Below, one piece after another: positions 33,415 to 46,932 of a DNA stretch of 64,000 nt. The stretch is from contig OW121846.1 in assembly GCA_933228895.1 (NCBI GenBank), positions 10,199,915 through 10,263,914 on the forward strand. Direction: 5' to 3'. Each line of letters starts with the position of its first letter. Position 1 is the stretch's first letter. The translations under genes were made by a program, and so were the position numbers. Origin of the DNA: Platycnemis pennipes (taxonomy: Eukaryota > Arthropoda > Insecta > Odonata > Platycnemididae). The notes under the pieces are model-generated. The model was not told the DNA's origin. It worked only from the letters and a program-made list of their open reading frames with translations, and ran no database searches.

Positions 33415-34410
33415 CGAAATACCTCGTGAAAAACTTTCCTGAATTCGTACAATAATGACAAGTCAAGGCACTTACGCGAATTTTTATCATATCTGAAAAA
33501 CTAAATCTATTAGGCAGTTAAATATTATTTACTTATAACATTACCACGAAGGGATTCATTAATAACTGCCCAAGTTGTGAAAGACCGCACACAATTTGTG
33601 AAATAATCCCAATTTACTAGGAATATAAATTTATTCCAAAGATACAAATAAATTACTCAAACAAATCAGTCAATCGGATGCCAAGTTTCTTACACTCACA
33701 AGTGAAAATGGTATCTATTCCGATATGGAAACATAAACAAAGCGTACGTGGATAATGTATAATGCTTATGAAACATGACGCGGACTCACAAACTCATATT
33801 TGAACTCATTATATTCACCAAGAATGACACAGCTATTTCCAGTTAAATACTGGGGTTCTTAAATTTTATCTCCATTTACATTATAATTTTAACGAATGAC
33901 GAAGTATCGAATAATTCCAGCAATTCTTTCGAGCAAACTACAGTAATGATAACGATTTCACTAGCAAATTTAGGCGAAGATATATCCCAGTAAGTAGGCT
34001 GTTAAAATCGAATCATAATAATTTACAAGCGTGCAAATTCACCGCTATTCACAAAAATTGCTGCCTCGCTCAAAACCTTGGAAAACACCGAGAAACAGGG
34101 AATCCATTGTAAATAATTCAGTGTGCGATAGAATTGTATGTCAGGAATAAGGGGATCGTGGCATAAATGCAAATCTTCTAGAAATTTCTAGATAATCTGA
34201 AATATCATAGGGTAGGTGAAAAAAGATAAAGATATTTATATAAATGCCATTTATACCCAAAAACCCCTTTGCTCCTACGTAATTACTAACCAACTTTTAG
34301 GCGCGAACTAGTTTAATGGCGTTTATAGCTTATATAAATCTCATAGCTTCATGTGACGTTATTATCTAACGTATTTACATGCAGTCATCACAATTACATG
34401 TAGGCATCAT
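33415..34410. other. AT-rich stretch with heat-shock-element-like site (copy 2)
   Basis: The alternating TTC/GAA palindrome is at 34176-34192 and the TATAAAT at 34239-34245. Nothing else is seen. Confidence 0.4.
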
Positions 34411-35239
34411 TAAATTAGAGAAATTGATTGCCGGACTGACAGATTCAAAATGTCCTTTTTTCCTCGTAATATTAGGGATATGAATAACGGTAAATATATC
34501 CAATACGAATGTAGCAATGGATAACATTGGTACCTGCATGTTGGTATAAGGACTTGAAGCTAACCCAATTAACAGCATGTTTTTGCATGTTTGCTTTGCT
34601 ATTTTCATCTTTTTTTAACTAGTGAAGTTTAGAAGAGTGCCTATATAAATAAATACTAATCCTTTTTGATGCATGATGTGTAGTGCATGTTTGGTGAGAA
34701 TTCACCCCCTGCCACACACCTTTATGGTGGCTTGCATGGTATTCATCTACATCTACATAATACCCTGCAGGCCGCCACAAAGGTGTGTGGAAGGGGGTGA
34801 ACTCTCACCAAAAATGCACTACATATTATGTAGATGTAGTAGTTTTTGAGGATCCATTCGTTTTGGGATTTCTTCCGCGTGTGTCCATTCTGGGGTGACA
34901 ACAGTTTCGCCAACGTTTCAGTTCGCGTCTTCAGGACTGAAGTGTTTCTGAGCAGATTGTTACCGTCTTATATACCATTCAGTTCTGCGCTCTGATGTTC
35001 AAGTGGGCGCATTTTCATTGGCCGTTTGACTAGTTTTTTTTTCAATTAGGCGCTTCCAAGCAGAGCGCAGAACTGAATGGTATATAAGACGGTAAAAATC
35101 TGCTCAGAAACACTTCAGACCTGAAGACGCGAACTCTAAGTAGTAGTCTTCTCACATGTAAATAGTGCATGTTTGGTGACCTTCACCCCCTGCCACACAC
35201 CCTCGCGGTGGCTCGCAGGGTATCATGTAGGTGTAGGTA
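34411..35239. mobile_element. LINE 3' ends and PLE-end inverted repeat cluster (copy 2)
   Basis: Same order as 11713-12543: plus-sense LINE end, minus-sense tail, the 75-bp inverted arms at 34920-34994 and 35061-35135, then a plus-sense tail. The T-run in the spacer ends TTCAATTAGGCGC, a form shared with copy 3 but not copy 1. Confidence 0.65.
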
Positions 35240-36483
35240 AAACTTTTAAGACGAAATGAATGTCAACAATTGTGATTTAAGGATGAATAGTGACCGAGAG
35301 ATATTAATGCCCCTAAAAATTGAATTACAATCAAAAGATTTAAGGCATGAACGCAAAAGGTGAAGTTTATTCACGAAGAAGTCAAGTGAATAATAAATTG
35401 TACTCGTCCTCTGAGGCGTGGATTGTAGGTGCATCATCAATATGAAAAAATAATTTTTAAATACTCTGAAAAGCAATAATCCAAATGTACTCTAAAACGA
35501 AATAAAAACTCCTTAAATAAAAAATTGCAATTGCAAGTCATACGAGCCCGGGAAAATGGATTGAAATTACAAAATTCACATCAAATCTCACGAGAGACTA
35601 TCTTGTAACAGTCGAATCACACACGCCGTAATCTTCCAATTAAAATACTCAATGCTGTAATTTGTCATCAGTTAATGGGAAAATAGCGGACTCTAGCTAC
35701 TCAATAAAAGAAAATTTTCATAATCTCGCGCCATGTACCGAACAGGCAGTTCATGCATCGTATCTGCTACTCCCGAGCAAAAATATTGACGAAAATCAGT
35801 ACAGCTGTATCCCTTTCCTATATTCTAGTGCTATCCGTCTCTCTTCCGTAGTAACAAGTGCCAGTAAGGTCGCTAAAAATATCATAAAAACGTAGCTCTT
35901 ACGTCGGCTATTGACCGAATATTCGAAAATTAACGTCGTGCACCTTGGATAATTTTAAATTATCACGGAATAAAGTAACGTCTAATACGCAATACCTACA
36001 CTCTCCCGTAACATACAGGATGAGCATTGATTGGACAATGGAAATGGGCTTACAAATGGAGATCGACTACGAGGTCAATGCAATAGATGTTAATTATTTA
36101 AGAAATCAGTTTGCGAAACTGAAATTATCCACAAAATCAAATTAATTCCAAGAAGTTAGAAGATCCGCGACTGCACTTTCGACTTTATTTTATTAACAGC
36201 AATTGTTTAATCTCGATTTTAAGCTAATTTCAAACAGGACGAGGGGGAAATAGACTACAATTTCTCGAATGACGCGTGGAGATGCAGCAAGAACAGTCAA
36301 GGATCGTCCGGGAAAATTCTAGGAATCGAAATAATCTTTTGAGATTTTGGGCGGGAAGTCACGGTTTAAGAAAAAACAACCTAGCATCGACCACAAGTAA
36401 AAGAATCACAAAAAAGGCGCGAAAAACATTATGTAAAAATGAAAACACTTGTCCATGAAAATTTAGCAATTAAGGGGACTTAC
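35240..36483. other. AT-rich stretch, no recognised gene (copy 2)
   Basis: Equivalent to 12544-13787, with the same anonymous short frames. Confidence 0.5.
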
Positions 36484-36797
36484 CACTGAAGACCGTTTCT
36501 CACAGACAGTCTCTTGAATTCCCTGTTGTCCCTCTTAAAGTCCCACGTGATATATGACGAAGATCCCGTTTTACGTCGCAGGCAACTCGGATAACTTTTT
36601 CCTGTAAAAAACTTCAAACCATTAACAGACGGAACCACAAATTTTGCTGCAATGCTATTGTAATTACCCATTACATTTTCCATAGCATTGGTCAACGAGT
36701 AGCAGTTTTTGTTGGAACCCCTCTCATAACGATCGAGTGAAAGGTGAATATCTTTAAATGGAGCAGGCCCACAAGAGGGTAATACAACATAAACCAT
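36484..36797 (-). CDS. candidate minus-strand exon (copy 2)
   Basis: The frame is identical to 13788-14101 at protein level as far as I can see, and the GTAAGT donor at its end is intact. The promoter-like region is at 37033-37166 and the E2F-type site at 37348-37361. Confidence 0.25.
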
Positions 36798-37032
36798 GAT
36801 TTACGAAATTATTTGATCGAGGAACGAAAACATCCATGTGTGTTACATTGATATTTGCCATATGTTCTCATCAAAATACGAGTATGTGCTGATGGTATAT
36901 CTCACTATTCTTCGTACATCCAGGAAAATAAGTCACGAATTTCCCTTTCAAAAATAACTGCAAACTCAATGAACGTTAATAATGGAAACTGACTTAAAGT
37001 AAAAGTTTCTTAAATAGGGGCTATAAACTCAC

Positions 37033-37166
37033 CTGGCCTTCTATTACCGCGTCCAGACGAATACTGAAGACCGGCCGTCTGATCACGCGATTGAACGTCA
37101 CGGTCTGGCGTGACGTCACCGAGACCGGACCAATCACCAAAGTGCAATGTGGAATTCGTCGTGATT
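37033..37166 (-). promoter_or_regulatory. promoter-like region with CRE, CCAAT and donor (copy 2)
   Basis: It carries an additional ACGTCA half site (GAACGTCACGG) absent from copy 1; the perfect TGACGTCA, the CCAAT and the CAG/GTGAGT donor are retained. Confidence 0.35.
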
Positions 37167-38777
37167 AATAACTTCGAAAACGCTTAATTATTTTCGCAAT
37201 TTAAATATTCTCTTTCTTATATCATTGCTGGATATGCATTTTGGATATTGATAATTGCCTATAATGGCAACAAGATTCGTTTTCCGAAAACAGTTTACTA
37301 AAAAAGAATTAAGAGCGCCACCTGCTATTACGCACGTTAACTACTCGTTTTGGCGGGAAAAAGTGATAAAGTACTCAATAGACGCTGTAATCCTCAAGTT
37401 TCTGAAAAATGTCCTATAATGAAATATTTAAAACAAGAAATTGTTTTCAAACAAATATTACACCATTATGCAACGTGCAGGGGTTTTATTTCGGGTCTAC
37501 CAACACTATCAGTTGAATGACATCTGATAGGTTTTCAATTTTGCATTGCTAGAATTGTTGCAATTATTGAGCTAGTGACATAAAAATTATTTTCAGATTA
37601 ACATGCCCATCGACCTTCGAATAGTAATTCCATATTTCTCTACCATTATTAGTGATCAAATGAAAGAAATTCTTCAATAAAACCACTGCCAACCGCCCTT
37701 CTAGTTGCTTTCTGGATATAATAGGATTTAGGATCTGAATATGTCGTATATATACCTCTGTATATTCCAAGAAAGATTAGCAGTTGCTGATTGTAACCTT
37801 CCTACTGCAACAACAACGAAATTCGTCGGCATTGTTCGCAGAATACTTCAGCAACCCAAATCACATTTGGACGTGGGTAATTACATAAACATGGGAAATG
37901 GAAGCAAACCATGCAATTGCTTACCTTTACGGGAGCACCAAAACCTGTGTACCGTCATTCCAGCTAGAGTAGTGGATTCACTGCAACGATTTCCAGTTAA
38001 TTCTTCTCAGCAAGGCACTTATAACCACGACGCACGACACAACATAACTTTGTCACTCATCCAGTGATTCATGGAACTGAAGCACTACTATTCATATTTC
38101 ACTTGCGAGGTTATGTTGGAGGATGAAACACGGCTCGGTACTTGATAAACACTCACAAATTACGCTGGATAACGTCTTCTTATGCATAATATCTGGAGGA
38201 GTGTCGATTTACTAACAGGCTTCTTTGGAGTCAGGATTTGGTGAGCAACATAATATTCACGGGAATAATTCACATTGACGTTACTTCTCATCATGATACA
38301 TCGCCAATCTTAGACTTTCTCACTCACTGAAACACTAGCGGACACTTTTTGCAAAAGAATTAATACGAAAATAAGCTTCTTATTGCATGACGAAATGGCC
38401 TACAAGCTTTCTCGCAAGGATTCCACACCGCTGATCAGCTGTTCGGGACTGAGTTGTTGCCTCGTACGAAGGAAACAAGGAACTAAGACGAACCATTACT
38501 TCGTTCTTGAACTAGGAAGGTCGTGGGTTTCGCAATCGCTGAAATGACTCCTCCTCACTTTCGCTCTCATGGTCGAGAGCGAAGCACTTCATAACAAAAT
38601 GACGCATGGGATTGAATGCCCTGAAGAGAGACCTCGTCGGAAATATTTCAGGCGACGTCAATGGAACCGACGAATTGAGCGAAATGCAACGAGTACGTAA
38701 TGAATGTATTGACTGCAATGTAATGAGTATATTTGGGGAAGCGTGTTTACACTATTGACACTATCCCATTGGTATCC
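37167..38777. other. unrecognised stretch (copy 2)
   Basis: It includes the E2F-type site and the 108-codon anonymous frame at 37741-38067 that is broken by a stop in copy 1. Confidence 0.45.
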
Positions 38778-38975
38778 CTAGGATAAGTATCCCTTTGCTA
38801 TACTGCCTATTCTGTTCTCAGATAATACGGGGGAAAATGCCATTTTGAACCTATCGGTACGACAATCTATCTCTCTTATCTTATTTATCTGGTCGAATCT
38901 AGCATAATACGATGGTTTTATTAATATGTTCCTAACATCTTCAGTAAAGCAATAATTTTGATGAGCCATGTTCAT
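38778..38975 (-). mobile_element. LINE C-terminal fragment (copy 2)
   Basis: Same fragment as 16082-16279, with the same truncated ends. The opposed degenerate tail pair follows at about 39181-39386. Confidence 0.65.
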
Positions 38976-39480
38976 TGCATTGATTGGTGTGGATTAACAA
39001 TTTAGTTAGACGATTCTCGTGAATGATTATCTAAAATTTAACGCAAAGTAATTACACATTACAGCATGGCAAAGTAGTAGCATCAGTTTATTAAAGGTAG
39101 TGACTGCACGGACTGCTATTTTTGCATGCCAGCATGACAAGTAAGTGTAAATTTAAATCTCTTTTGATTTTAAGTGTTGGTCTATCCCTTGATACACACC
39201 CCAGTAGCGGCTTCCGGGGTAATATGTAAATTAAGTACATCTACATAATACCCCGCAAACCACCATAAGTAGTGAGGCAGGTGGTGAATTAACACCAAAG
39301 ACGCATTAAATATCATGCATGAAAAGGATTAGTAATAATATTCTACTAAACTTTACACAAACATAATTCGAATGGTCTTGCTAGTTGCCTTAGACATTTC
39401 ATCTGGAGCTATAATGATGATATTAAGGCTGACTCAGGAACTATCCTCTTCCATATACATCATATAGGTACTTTATTTAC

Positions 39481-40093
39481 GTCTTCATTTACATAATACC
39501 CTGCGAGCCACCGCGAGGGTGTGTGTCAGGTGAAGATCACCAATTATGCACTACATATCATGCATAAAAAAAAGGATCAGTACTTTTATAGGTACTGTTA
39601 AAAACTACGCTATTTATAAAATGACAAAAACAGCAAAACATACATGAAAAAAAACATGCCGTTAGTTGGGTTAGCTTTAAGTCCTTATACCAACATGCAG
39701 CTACCAATGTTATCCATTGCTACACTCGTACTGGATATATTTACCGTTATTCATATCCCTAATAGTACGAGGAAAAAAGGACATTTTGAATCTGTCAGTT
39801 CGGCAATCAATTTCTCTGATTTTGTGATTATGGTCCAGTCTACCATAGTAAGTTGGGGTCCGCAAAATATTTTTAACATATTCACTGAAAATATGGTCTT
39901 GGAATTCGTTTAAGAGATTGATTCTTAATTTCAACCTGCGATCTGACAATGATTCCCAATTTAATTCATTTAATAGACTGGTTACCCTAGTAAGGTTATC
40001 ATACCGTCCCTTCACAAATCTTGCCGATCTTCGCTGCACACGTTCAAGTTCGTTATTTACACCGATTTCGTATGGATCCCATACACTGGCAAC
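39481..40093 (-). mobile_element. 5'-truncated LINE copy (copy 2)
   Basis: Carries variants not in copies 1 and 3: EIGVNNELERVQRR (V for L), KGRYDNL (Y for F) and TPTYYGRL (Y for F). The chance open frame here runs further upstream through the adjacent inverted-repeat arm, giving 197 codons in total, because stops present in the other copies are absent. Confidence 0.85.
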
Positions 40094-40252
40094 ATATATG
40101 CAGTTATTTTGAAATGACCTTTCTCCAGAGCAGCATACTAAACACCGCGCCATTGACAATGCCTGTCTACGTTGAACTCCACATGTTAAAATATCGAAGA
40201 CAAGTTTATAATCGTGGTCTCCAAGCGTGCACTTCGAAGTAGGTATGCATGA
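40094..40252. repeat. left inverted-repeat arm (copy 2)
   Basis: Pairs with 41922-42078. Confidence 0.8.
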
Positions 40253-40440
40253 ACAGTGCACAACCAACATTGCCTCATTCCTTTCTCTATGCTTGTTTCT
40301 CAACTGCTGGGTCCCGGTTCTATGACAGGCACCTAGTTTTTATTGTAATGGCATGAATGCTACTGTGGCCTCGTCAAAAGAATTGTAGACACATTTTCAG
40401 TAGAGGATCTACTGAATCACCATTACAATCACCACACTGT

Positions 40441-40839
40441 AGCCGGGGTCCAATACGAGATATTATAAAATTATTTAGGAAATATTTTGGTCAATCTTTA
40501 CCCGGCTACATTGAAAACTTTATTTGTGAAGTGCAAAGACCCAGTGGATTCCAATGACAGAAGTGACGTGTATTCATTACAGTGTGGTGATTGCGATGGA
40601 GTGTGTGTGGGTAAAACTTCCAGGAATTTTAACATTCGAAGTAAAGAACATTTGCATGCTTTTAAATATAACAAGACGACAAGAGCAACTTTGCGAAGCA
40701 TCTTTTAGCTTGTGACCATCGTATTGATATCAATGACAGCATTTTACACATATCTAATAACAGAAGGGAGCTGAATTCACTAAAGGAACTTGAGATTTTA
40801 AAAGCATTGAATGACCCGAAGGTTTCGGTGTTAAATTGA
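40441..40839 (+). pseudogene. Penelope-like GIY-YIG C-terminus (copy 2)
   Basis: Same two frameshifts as copy 1. Local differences include ILHISNN for ILHMSNN and LEILKAL for LEMLKAL. The first-frame linker reads RKYFGQSLPG, with G where copy 1 has C. Confidence 0.8.
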
Positions 40840-41057
40840 TATTGGTACCCGACCTTCTCGCCTATCCTCGACACAGCGGCTGCCTCCGCTCCTGCCCCAT
40901 TCCACTCAAGGTGTGCAAGGCACCGTTTACCTCTCCACCCTCCATCAATTCCTACAATACACTCCGTGTCCACCCCCCAATTACTTCAGCCTCCCCCCCC
41001 AACCAACAACCCCCTCCCGTCCCTTTTGTGGTATATATACAGGGGTTTCGCCTTGTG

Positions 41058-41103
41058 ACGTCACCTGATGGTGGTGCTTAGCGCCGAACCCTGGGTCGTG
41101 AGC
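41058..41103 (+). ncRNA. hammerhead-like motif (copy 2)
   Basis: The sequence is identical to 18361-18406, including both deviations from the canonical core. Confidence 0.5.
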
Positions 41104-41921
41104 TTTTAATTTTACTGTGGTTTGTAAAATTTTTACATTTTTTCGCTTCATTCACTGAAATATAACTTTTTCGTAAGGTCTGATCACTTCGCTGTTGAAT
41201 CCCCCTCACTCGCACAACTTAAGGCTGAAATGCCCCAATAAATTAGAAATTAGGGTTATTCTGAATTCCTGGTAGAGAATTAATGGGAATATCCTCGAAA
41301 ATGTCCTCATTTCCAAGAAATAGGCTTGTGTGATATTTTTAATCGAAAAACGAAAAAAAAATCAGTTCATGAGTCGGGGAATGTCAGTCAACTGTTCCAC
41401 AAAGTGTGCGAGGGGGAATTACTGGTATCCAAAAAGCTGGCACTTGAGTGGCGTGATGTCCCTGCCATCTAAAATGCCTCTTTTTGTCTCAGATGAGGTG
41501 GGGGATAGGGACGCGGAAGGCCCGCGCCGCAAAATCCTCCTTCGCAAGATAAGGGTCTTTGTTTTATGGCCGACACTTCCGGCTGCTCTGAAAAGCAGAT
41601 GGTGGTGACCCCCGGATGTTGGCAATTGTATTTACACAATTGGAAGCTAAGCCGAGGATTCCTGCCCACCACTTGATTTGCTTGCAGTTTCGATCTGAAT
41701 TGAGCAATACTCCTATTTCCCAATTAAACGAAGCTATTTCTGTCGGGCTGCCTAACTCCAGCCGAAGCAGGCTTAAAACATTATTCTTTTGTGGATGGAT
41801 CCCTACACTTTTTTACTTGGTCACCTTTTCATTCACCTAGGGACAACATCCCACATTTTCGTTGCAGAATGCAATACTGTTATTTACGTAGGGCAAGGTT
41901 TTTAGTCGAAGCATCAATTTC

Positions 41922-42078
41922 CATGTATACCTACTTCGAAGTGCACGCTTGGAGACCACGATTATAAACTTGTCTTCGATATTTTAACATGTTGCGTTCA
42001 ACGTAGACAGGCATTGTCATTGGCGCGGTGATAAGTATGCTGCTCTGGAGAAAGCTCATTTCAAAATAACTGCATATA
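41922..42078. repeat. right inverted-repeat arm (copy 2)
   Basis: Reverse complement of 40094-40252. The diverged LINE-like remnant follows at 42085-42377. Confidence 0.8.
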
Positions 42079-42514
42079 TTTTGGACAATACGTTTGAAAA
42101 AATTATGCCTTGTTTGCGTCATAGTAGGGTATTTTTTCGGGAGGAAAACAAATTCTCGTATCACTCGGCTGGAAAGTTGATTTCTCTTAATTTGTGGCTG
42201 CAGTATGTTCTGCTGATGCAGTCTGGGATTAGAAATAAGTCTGCAATGTCAGATTTGTATTCCCATGATTTGAATTTTTCAAGTAATTTTAATCTCGTCA
42301 ACAAATATCCAGTCTCTAGGGCTTCCTTATCAATCTCTCCCAATAGCCGAGTGAAATTTTCTGTACGATCATAAGCTTTTTTTCAAAATGAATAGTTATT
42401 CAAAATAGATTAGTTCCCGAATTGAATCTTTACTCACTCGAACCCAAGTGCTTACTCCAGGTGACGCCTTGTAAGTTGGTCTTGAGTTTCTTCTGGACCT
42501 GGAGGTTTATTTGG

Positions 42515-43542
42515 ACTTCATCTACAACTACATAATACTTGCGATACAACTCGAAGGTGTGGGTCAGGGGGTGTGTTCTCACCAACATTCAATACATTAT
42601 ATTCCACGATAGGTAATGAAATGCTAAGTTAATATGCAAGAGCATATACATGAAAATAACTTTCACCTTGTGAGGTTTTACCCAGGGATTTACACGGATT
42701 TTCCTCGAATTTCATAGAGTCTGTTAATATTAGAACATTTGATAACTACCAAATACATCTTCGTAATACCCTGCGAGCCACCTCAAGGGTGTGTGGCTGG
42801 GAGGGAGTTCAAAAAGAGTGTGCTCGAAAATCTGAGGAGCGGAGTGGATGCAGCAATCCATTCCACGCGGGTTGGACCACCCTCGACCGCGCGATCGAAA
42901 AACTGGTATCACGTCAAGTCGTAACGTTCATCTCGTAACCGACATCTCTTAAACGGGCATCTCGAAACCGCGACAATTGGTAATCATACAACTGGTAACC
43001 GACTATTTCGTAAACGCGACAACTAGTATAGTCAGTTGGTAACCGGAAGTGCAGAGAACGACTACTGAGCAGTATCAGAAGCATAAATATCCAAATTATC
43101 ATTGACGCTTGACATGAAATATAGCCAATATTAAAGAAGGTAATTTCGATATAACTTTCACACCAACAATGAAGTATGAAAAGGAAAACTTTTATAACGC
43201 CGGGGGATTAACGATGGTCGATTCTATGCCGGAGGGCCGTAAGGGGAGGCTGTAATTTGCTATAACTATGGACGCACAGGCCCCGGCTATATATCGGGAT
43301 CTAATCTGAGTGGAGACAAAATGCTAACGGTATTAGACGCGGAATGATATCCTTTAGAAAATACAAGGACTGCACTGAGGCCGGCGGGCCGCACAGGGCC
43401 AGTATTAGTACTATGTTGAAACAGCAATATCTCGGGAACTAATATGAGTGGAAACAAAATGCGGAACGATAAACTTTATAAAATGCAAGGACTGCACTGA
43501 GGCCGGCAGGTCAAACCTGGCCGGTATTGATGCCGGGCGGGG
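42515..43542. repeat. LINE tails, cryptic 15-mers and 140-bp repeats (copy 2)
   Basis: Minus-sense LINE tails at 42515-42612 and 42757-42812, degenerate 15-bp repeats at 42909-43052, and three 120-140-bp units at 43197-43542, in the same order as 19818-20845. Confidence 0.5.
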
Positions 43543-43677
43543 TTTATGGCACTGAGATTCATGGTGTTTTCAATGATTGCGAGAGTTTTGAACCACCACT
43601 GACATGGATTCGTCAATAAATTCATAATAATATTGTTAATTCATTATTTAATCCATTATTTCTCGAGCAAGAAATGA

Positions 43678-43905
43678 GCGAGTACTGAAAATAACTCTGT
43701 AGGTATCATATTTCTTCATGGAATTGAGAGTGATTCGGACAATGTCACTCTATACGCTGTAGATTTATATGGAGTTCGCATTTTGAAGAAGGAAACATGT
43801 GATATCTTTCAGAGGATTATCAATGTAAAACATCGTAAAAATGCAAAATTAGTGTATTATCCCGTGAGAGCAGTGGTAACCGGGGAGAACAAAGATGGCG
43901 GATAG
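43678..43905 (+). other. unidentified 75-codon frame (copy 2)
   Basis: Same as 20981-21208 except for a synonymous C to T change in the LHG segment. The perfect hairpin follows at 43924-43968. Confidence 0.25.
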
Positions 43906-44098
43906 GCCACGCCCACGTAACAGGTTGAAACCAAGAACACTGTGTTATACAGTGTTCTTGGTTGAAACATTGGCCACCATAGCTAGCGCCCTCTCCTTAT
44001 ACCGCTGTGTTTGTTTACATGATGGTGAAGGACTATTGGTCGAAACAATGGCATGCATTTCTAATGTATTTCCCTCTGCACATTTTGTGGATTATTGA

Positions 44099-45736
44099 AT
44101 AGAACACGATAATTTCATAGCTGCCTCTTAAATACTTCACAGGCATGAAAGACTTTGAACTTTAAGTCTGGATGTGCATGTAATATTTAATTTAAATGAA
44201 TAAATAACAATATGCCGAGACTAATCCCAAGAGACAAATTATTGCGGATGACTTTTGTGTCGTTGTCCCTCTTTTCACCTTGAGAAAAAAAGAGCATAGA
44301 CATGGCCCTTCAGCGAAGAGGAAGGTTTTCGGATCGAATATGTTGGCTTAATTTACTGGTCTACAACAGTTATTCCGCTGAAGGCTCGCGGACGAATACT
44401 TAACTATGGAAAGATACGCCGGTCACCTGCCCTCGCATTCCTAAAAGGTTAGCGCGGCGGTGTCGGTTATTTGTTTTTGACGTAAATACGTCGTTGAACG
44501 TAAATGCCACGTTGATACGTCGTCCGAAGCTACGGTAAGCTAAGGTACCGCTTGTTTGTCTCGACACGTGGATCTCAAAAACCCATTACTCCTGGGAGAA
44601 TCAAACTATTATGATAAAAGAAATGGTCTCTGCCATCATGTTTAGCAGAAGGTTAGGAAAATAAGAAAAAATGACTCAAAGAGGAATCAAAACAGCATAA
44701 AGTGGAAATTTTCCTTTGGTGGACTTCCTAATATGGTGGCTGTCTTCTTAAAGAAAAATAGCGGTTGCATTATTTCAGCGCCGAATCAAGGAGTGTTCTT
44801 ATAAGATTTATATGGATGTTTTATCGCTACGATGAATGCTACTACTATAAGGAATCGAAATAATTTAGCTGATTTCATTGTACAAATGCGATAAACACAT
44901 GCGTCTTCGCAAAGTATTCATTAATCCACTTACCTCTACGCACAAGAGATGAACACCGCTCATAGTGATACCGTGCCGTCACGTCATGCGACGACGTCGT
45001 GTTTTTCATAAGCTGCCGAGAACGTACAATTTCTAAAGAGTAATATCTTTGCAGCACAGCTATATTTTTGCGCATGATTTTCGCCAAGAACATTACAGCT
45101 AATGAACTTCACAGTGAAATGGTTATAAAAATAGAGCCCGTTCCTCATTGCGTCGAGTAGTAAATGACGACGTGTCGAAGATATCACGATGAAGCCAATA
45201 TATCGAACCAAATGAGAAACATAAAAATATTTAGTAGAGCAGCCCAAGACGAGCGAAATGATACCAAGAATTAAAAACTTTGCATAAAAATTGATTTCTT
45301 ACCAAAAAGTTCTTGAAGAAATTATTTAGTGTATTAGTTTTATGAAAGTTGAATGACGAATGAATATCAATAACTAAGTTATACTTATGTTGTACTATGT
45401 CTCTAAGTATACTAAGTTATACTATATTAGTCGAAAATTGCAAAATATCACTTTTCACAAAACATAAAAAGAAACCTCAAGACAGTGAGTTTACATTCTA
45501 TTACTTCAAGAAATATTAAAAAAGTAAAAAAAATGTATGTACTCTCAAAACGATTATTTGTCAATAAATTAAAAAGAAAAAAATTGGAAAGCAGCCATTT
45601 GAAGCCTCGACTACAAAAAATGCATAAACCAAAAAGTAAACTTAAAAAGACAGGGAATTAAAAATTCTATCGCAGATGGAGAAAAAAATGGGACAGATTA
45701 CATTTCCATCGAGGTTTAATACCAAATTTTGAACCT
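44099..45736. other. AT-rich stretch (copy 2), nothing recognised
   Basis: Equivalent to 21402-23039. Confidence 0.45.
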
Positions 45737-46932
45737 ATTAATTGCTTGTACATAAATAATGTAGGTACTCAGATAAGCGACGGAAAGAGCAAAAGCTTAC
45801 TTTATTGCAAATAACATTGAATTTTTATGAAAAAAGTGAACATCGGCAAATAAAAAATTAATTACTATAAAAAATTTGTTAATTAACACGATCTCATGTC
45901 TGTAAATTTAGAAACACAATATCACGTAACAATAAACAATATGAATCATACGACAAAAAAGGTACTGAAATATGAGCTTAGGAAAAGGGGAAAGAGTATT
46001 TTATTGCAAACAATCATTGAATGTTTGTCATACAAAATGAACGTTGACAAATAAAACAATTTTTAAAGCAAAACTTTTCCATAACTATTGTAAAATCTAT
46101 TGTAACACTATTTTAACCTATTGTAACACGATCTATAGTTTGTACATTTTGAATCAGACAGTAACATAAAAAGATAAACAGTAGGAATCATACCACAAGA
46201 AGTATATTCAGATGTTACTGGTAAACGGCGCAAGCGTAATTTATTTCAATTAACATTGGATGTTTGTTACAAAAAAGTGAGCATCGACAAATAAAAAAAA
46301 TAATTCACAATACAAATACTGTAAATTAAAATGATCTCATATTTATATAAATCCTGAATCAGACAATATACATATACCATAAACAAAATGAATCATACCA
46401 CAAAAAATGTACTCAGATAGGAGCTTAGGAAAAGAGGAAAGCGTACTTTATTGCAAACAACATTAAAATTTCGTAATACAAAATGAACCTTGACAATTGA
46501 ACAAAGCAAAATTTAAAACAGTTTATAATATATAACTATAAACAATAGGAATTATTCCTTAAGTAATATACTCAGATGAGAATTGGATAAGGGTGAAAGC
46601 TTACTTTATTGAAAATAACAACGAATGTTTGTGACAAAAAAGTAAGCATCGACAAATGATAAAAAACCAATTCAAAATGTAAAATTTTCAATAAAAATAT
46701 GCAAATCGTCACGATCTTATATTTATAAATTTTGAATCAGACAATACCATACAACAATAAACTAAAGGAATCATACTATAAATAACATCCTCAGATGAGC
46801 ATGGGACAAGGGCGAAAGCGTACTTTATTGCAAATGATATCGAAAGTTTGTGATACAAAATGAACATCGATAATAGAACAAAGCAAATTTTAAAATAATA
46901 ATTTTCGAAACGAATTTGTAAATTAACACCAT
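45737..46932. repeat. degenerate ~200-bp tandem array across copy 2/3 junction
   Basis: Same six diverged units as 23040-24235. The unit-to-unit differences are retained exactly, so the array is inherited as part of the macro-unit and is not expanding on its own. Confidence 0.7.

Larger units (their letters stand above)
23386..46082. repeat. macro-tandem repeat, copy 2 (22697 bp)
   Basis: This is the only unit wholly visible with its own repeats on both sides. It matches copy 1 at an offset of 23385 before the 350-bp satellite and about 22697 after it. It is shorter because its satellite has two units fewer. It carries the same dead transposons at the same internal positions, and I see no transposon insertion private to this copy. 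Confidence 0.97.
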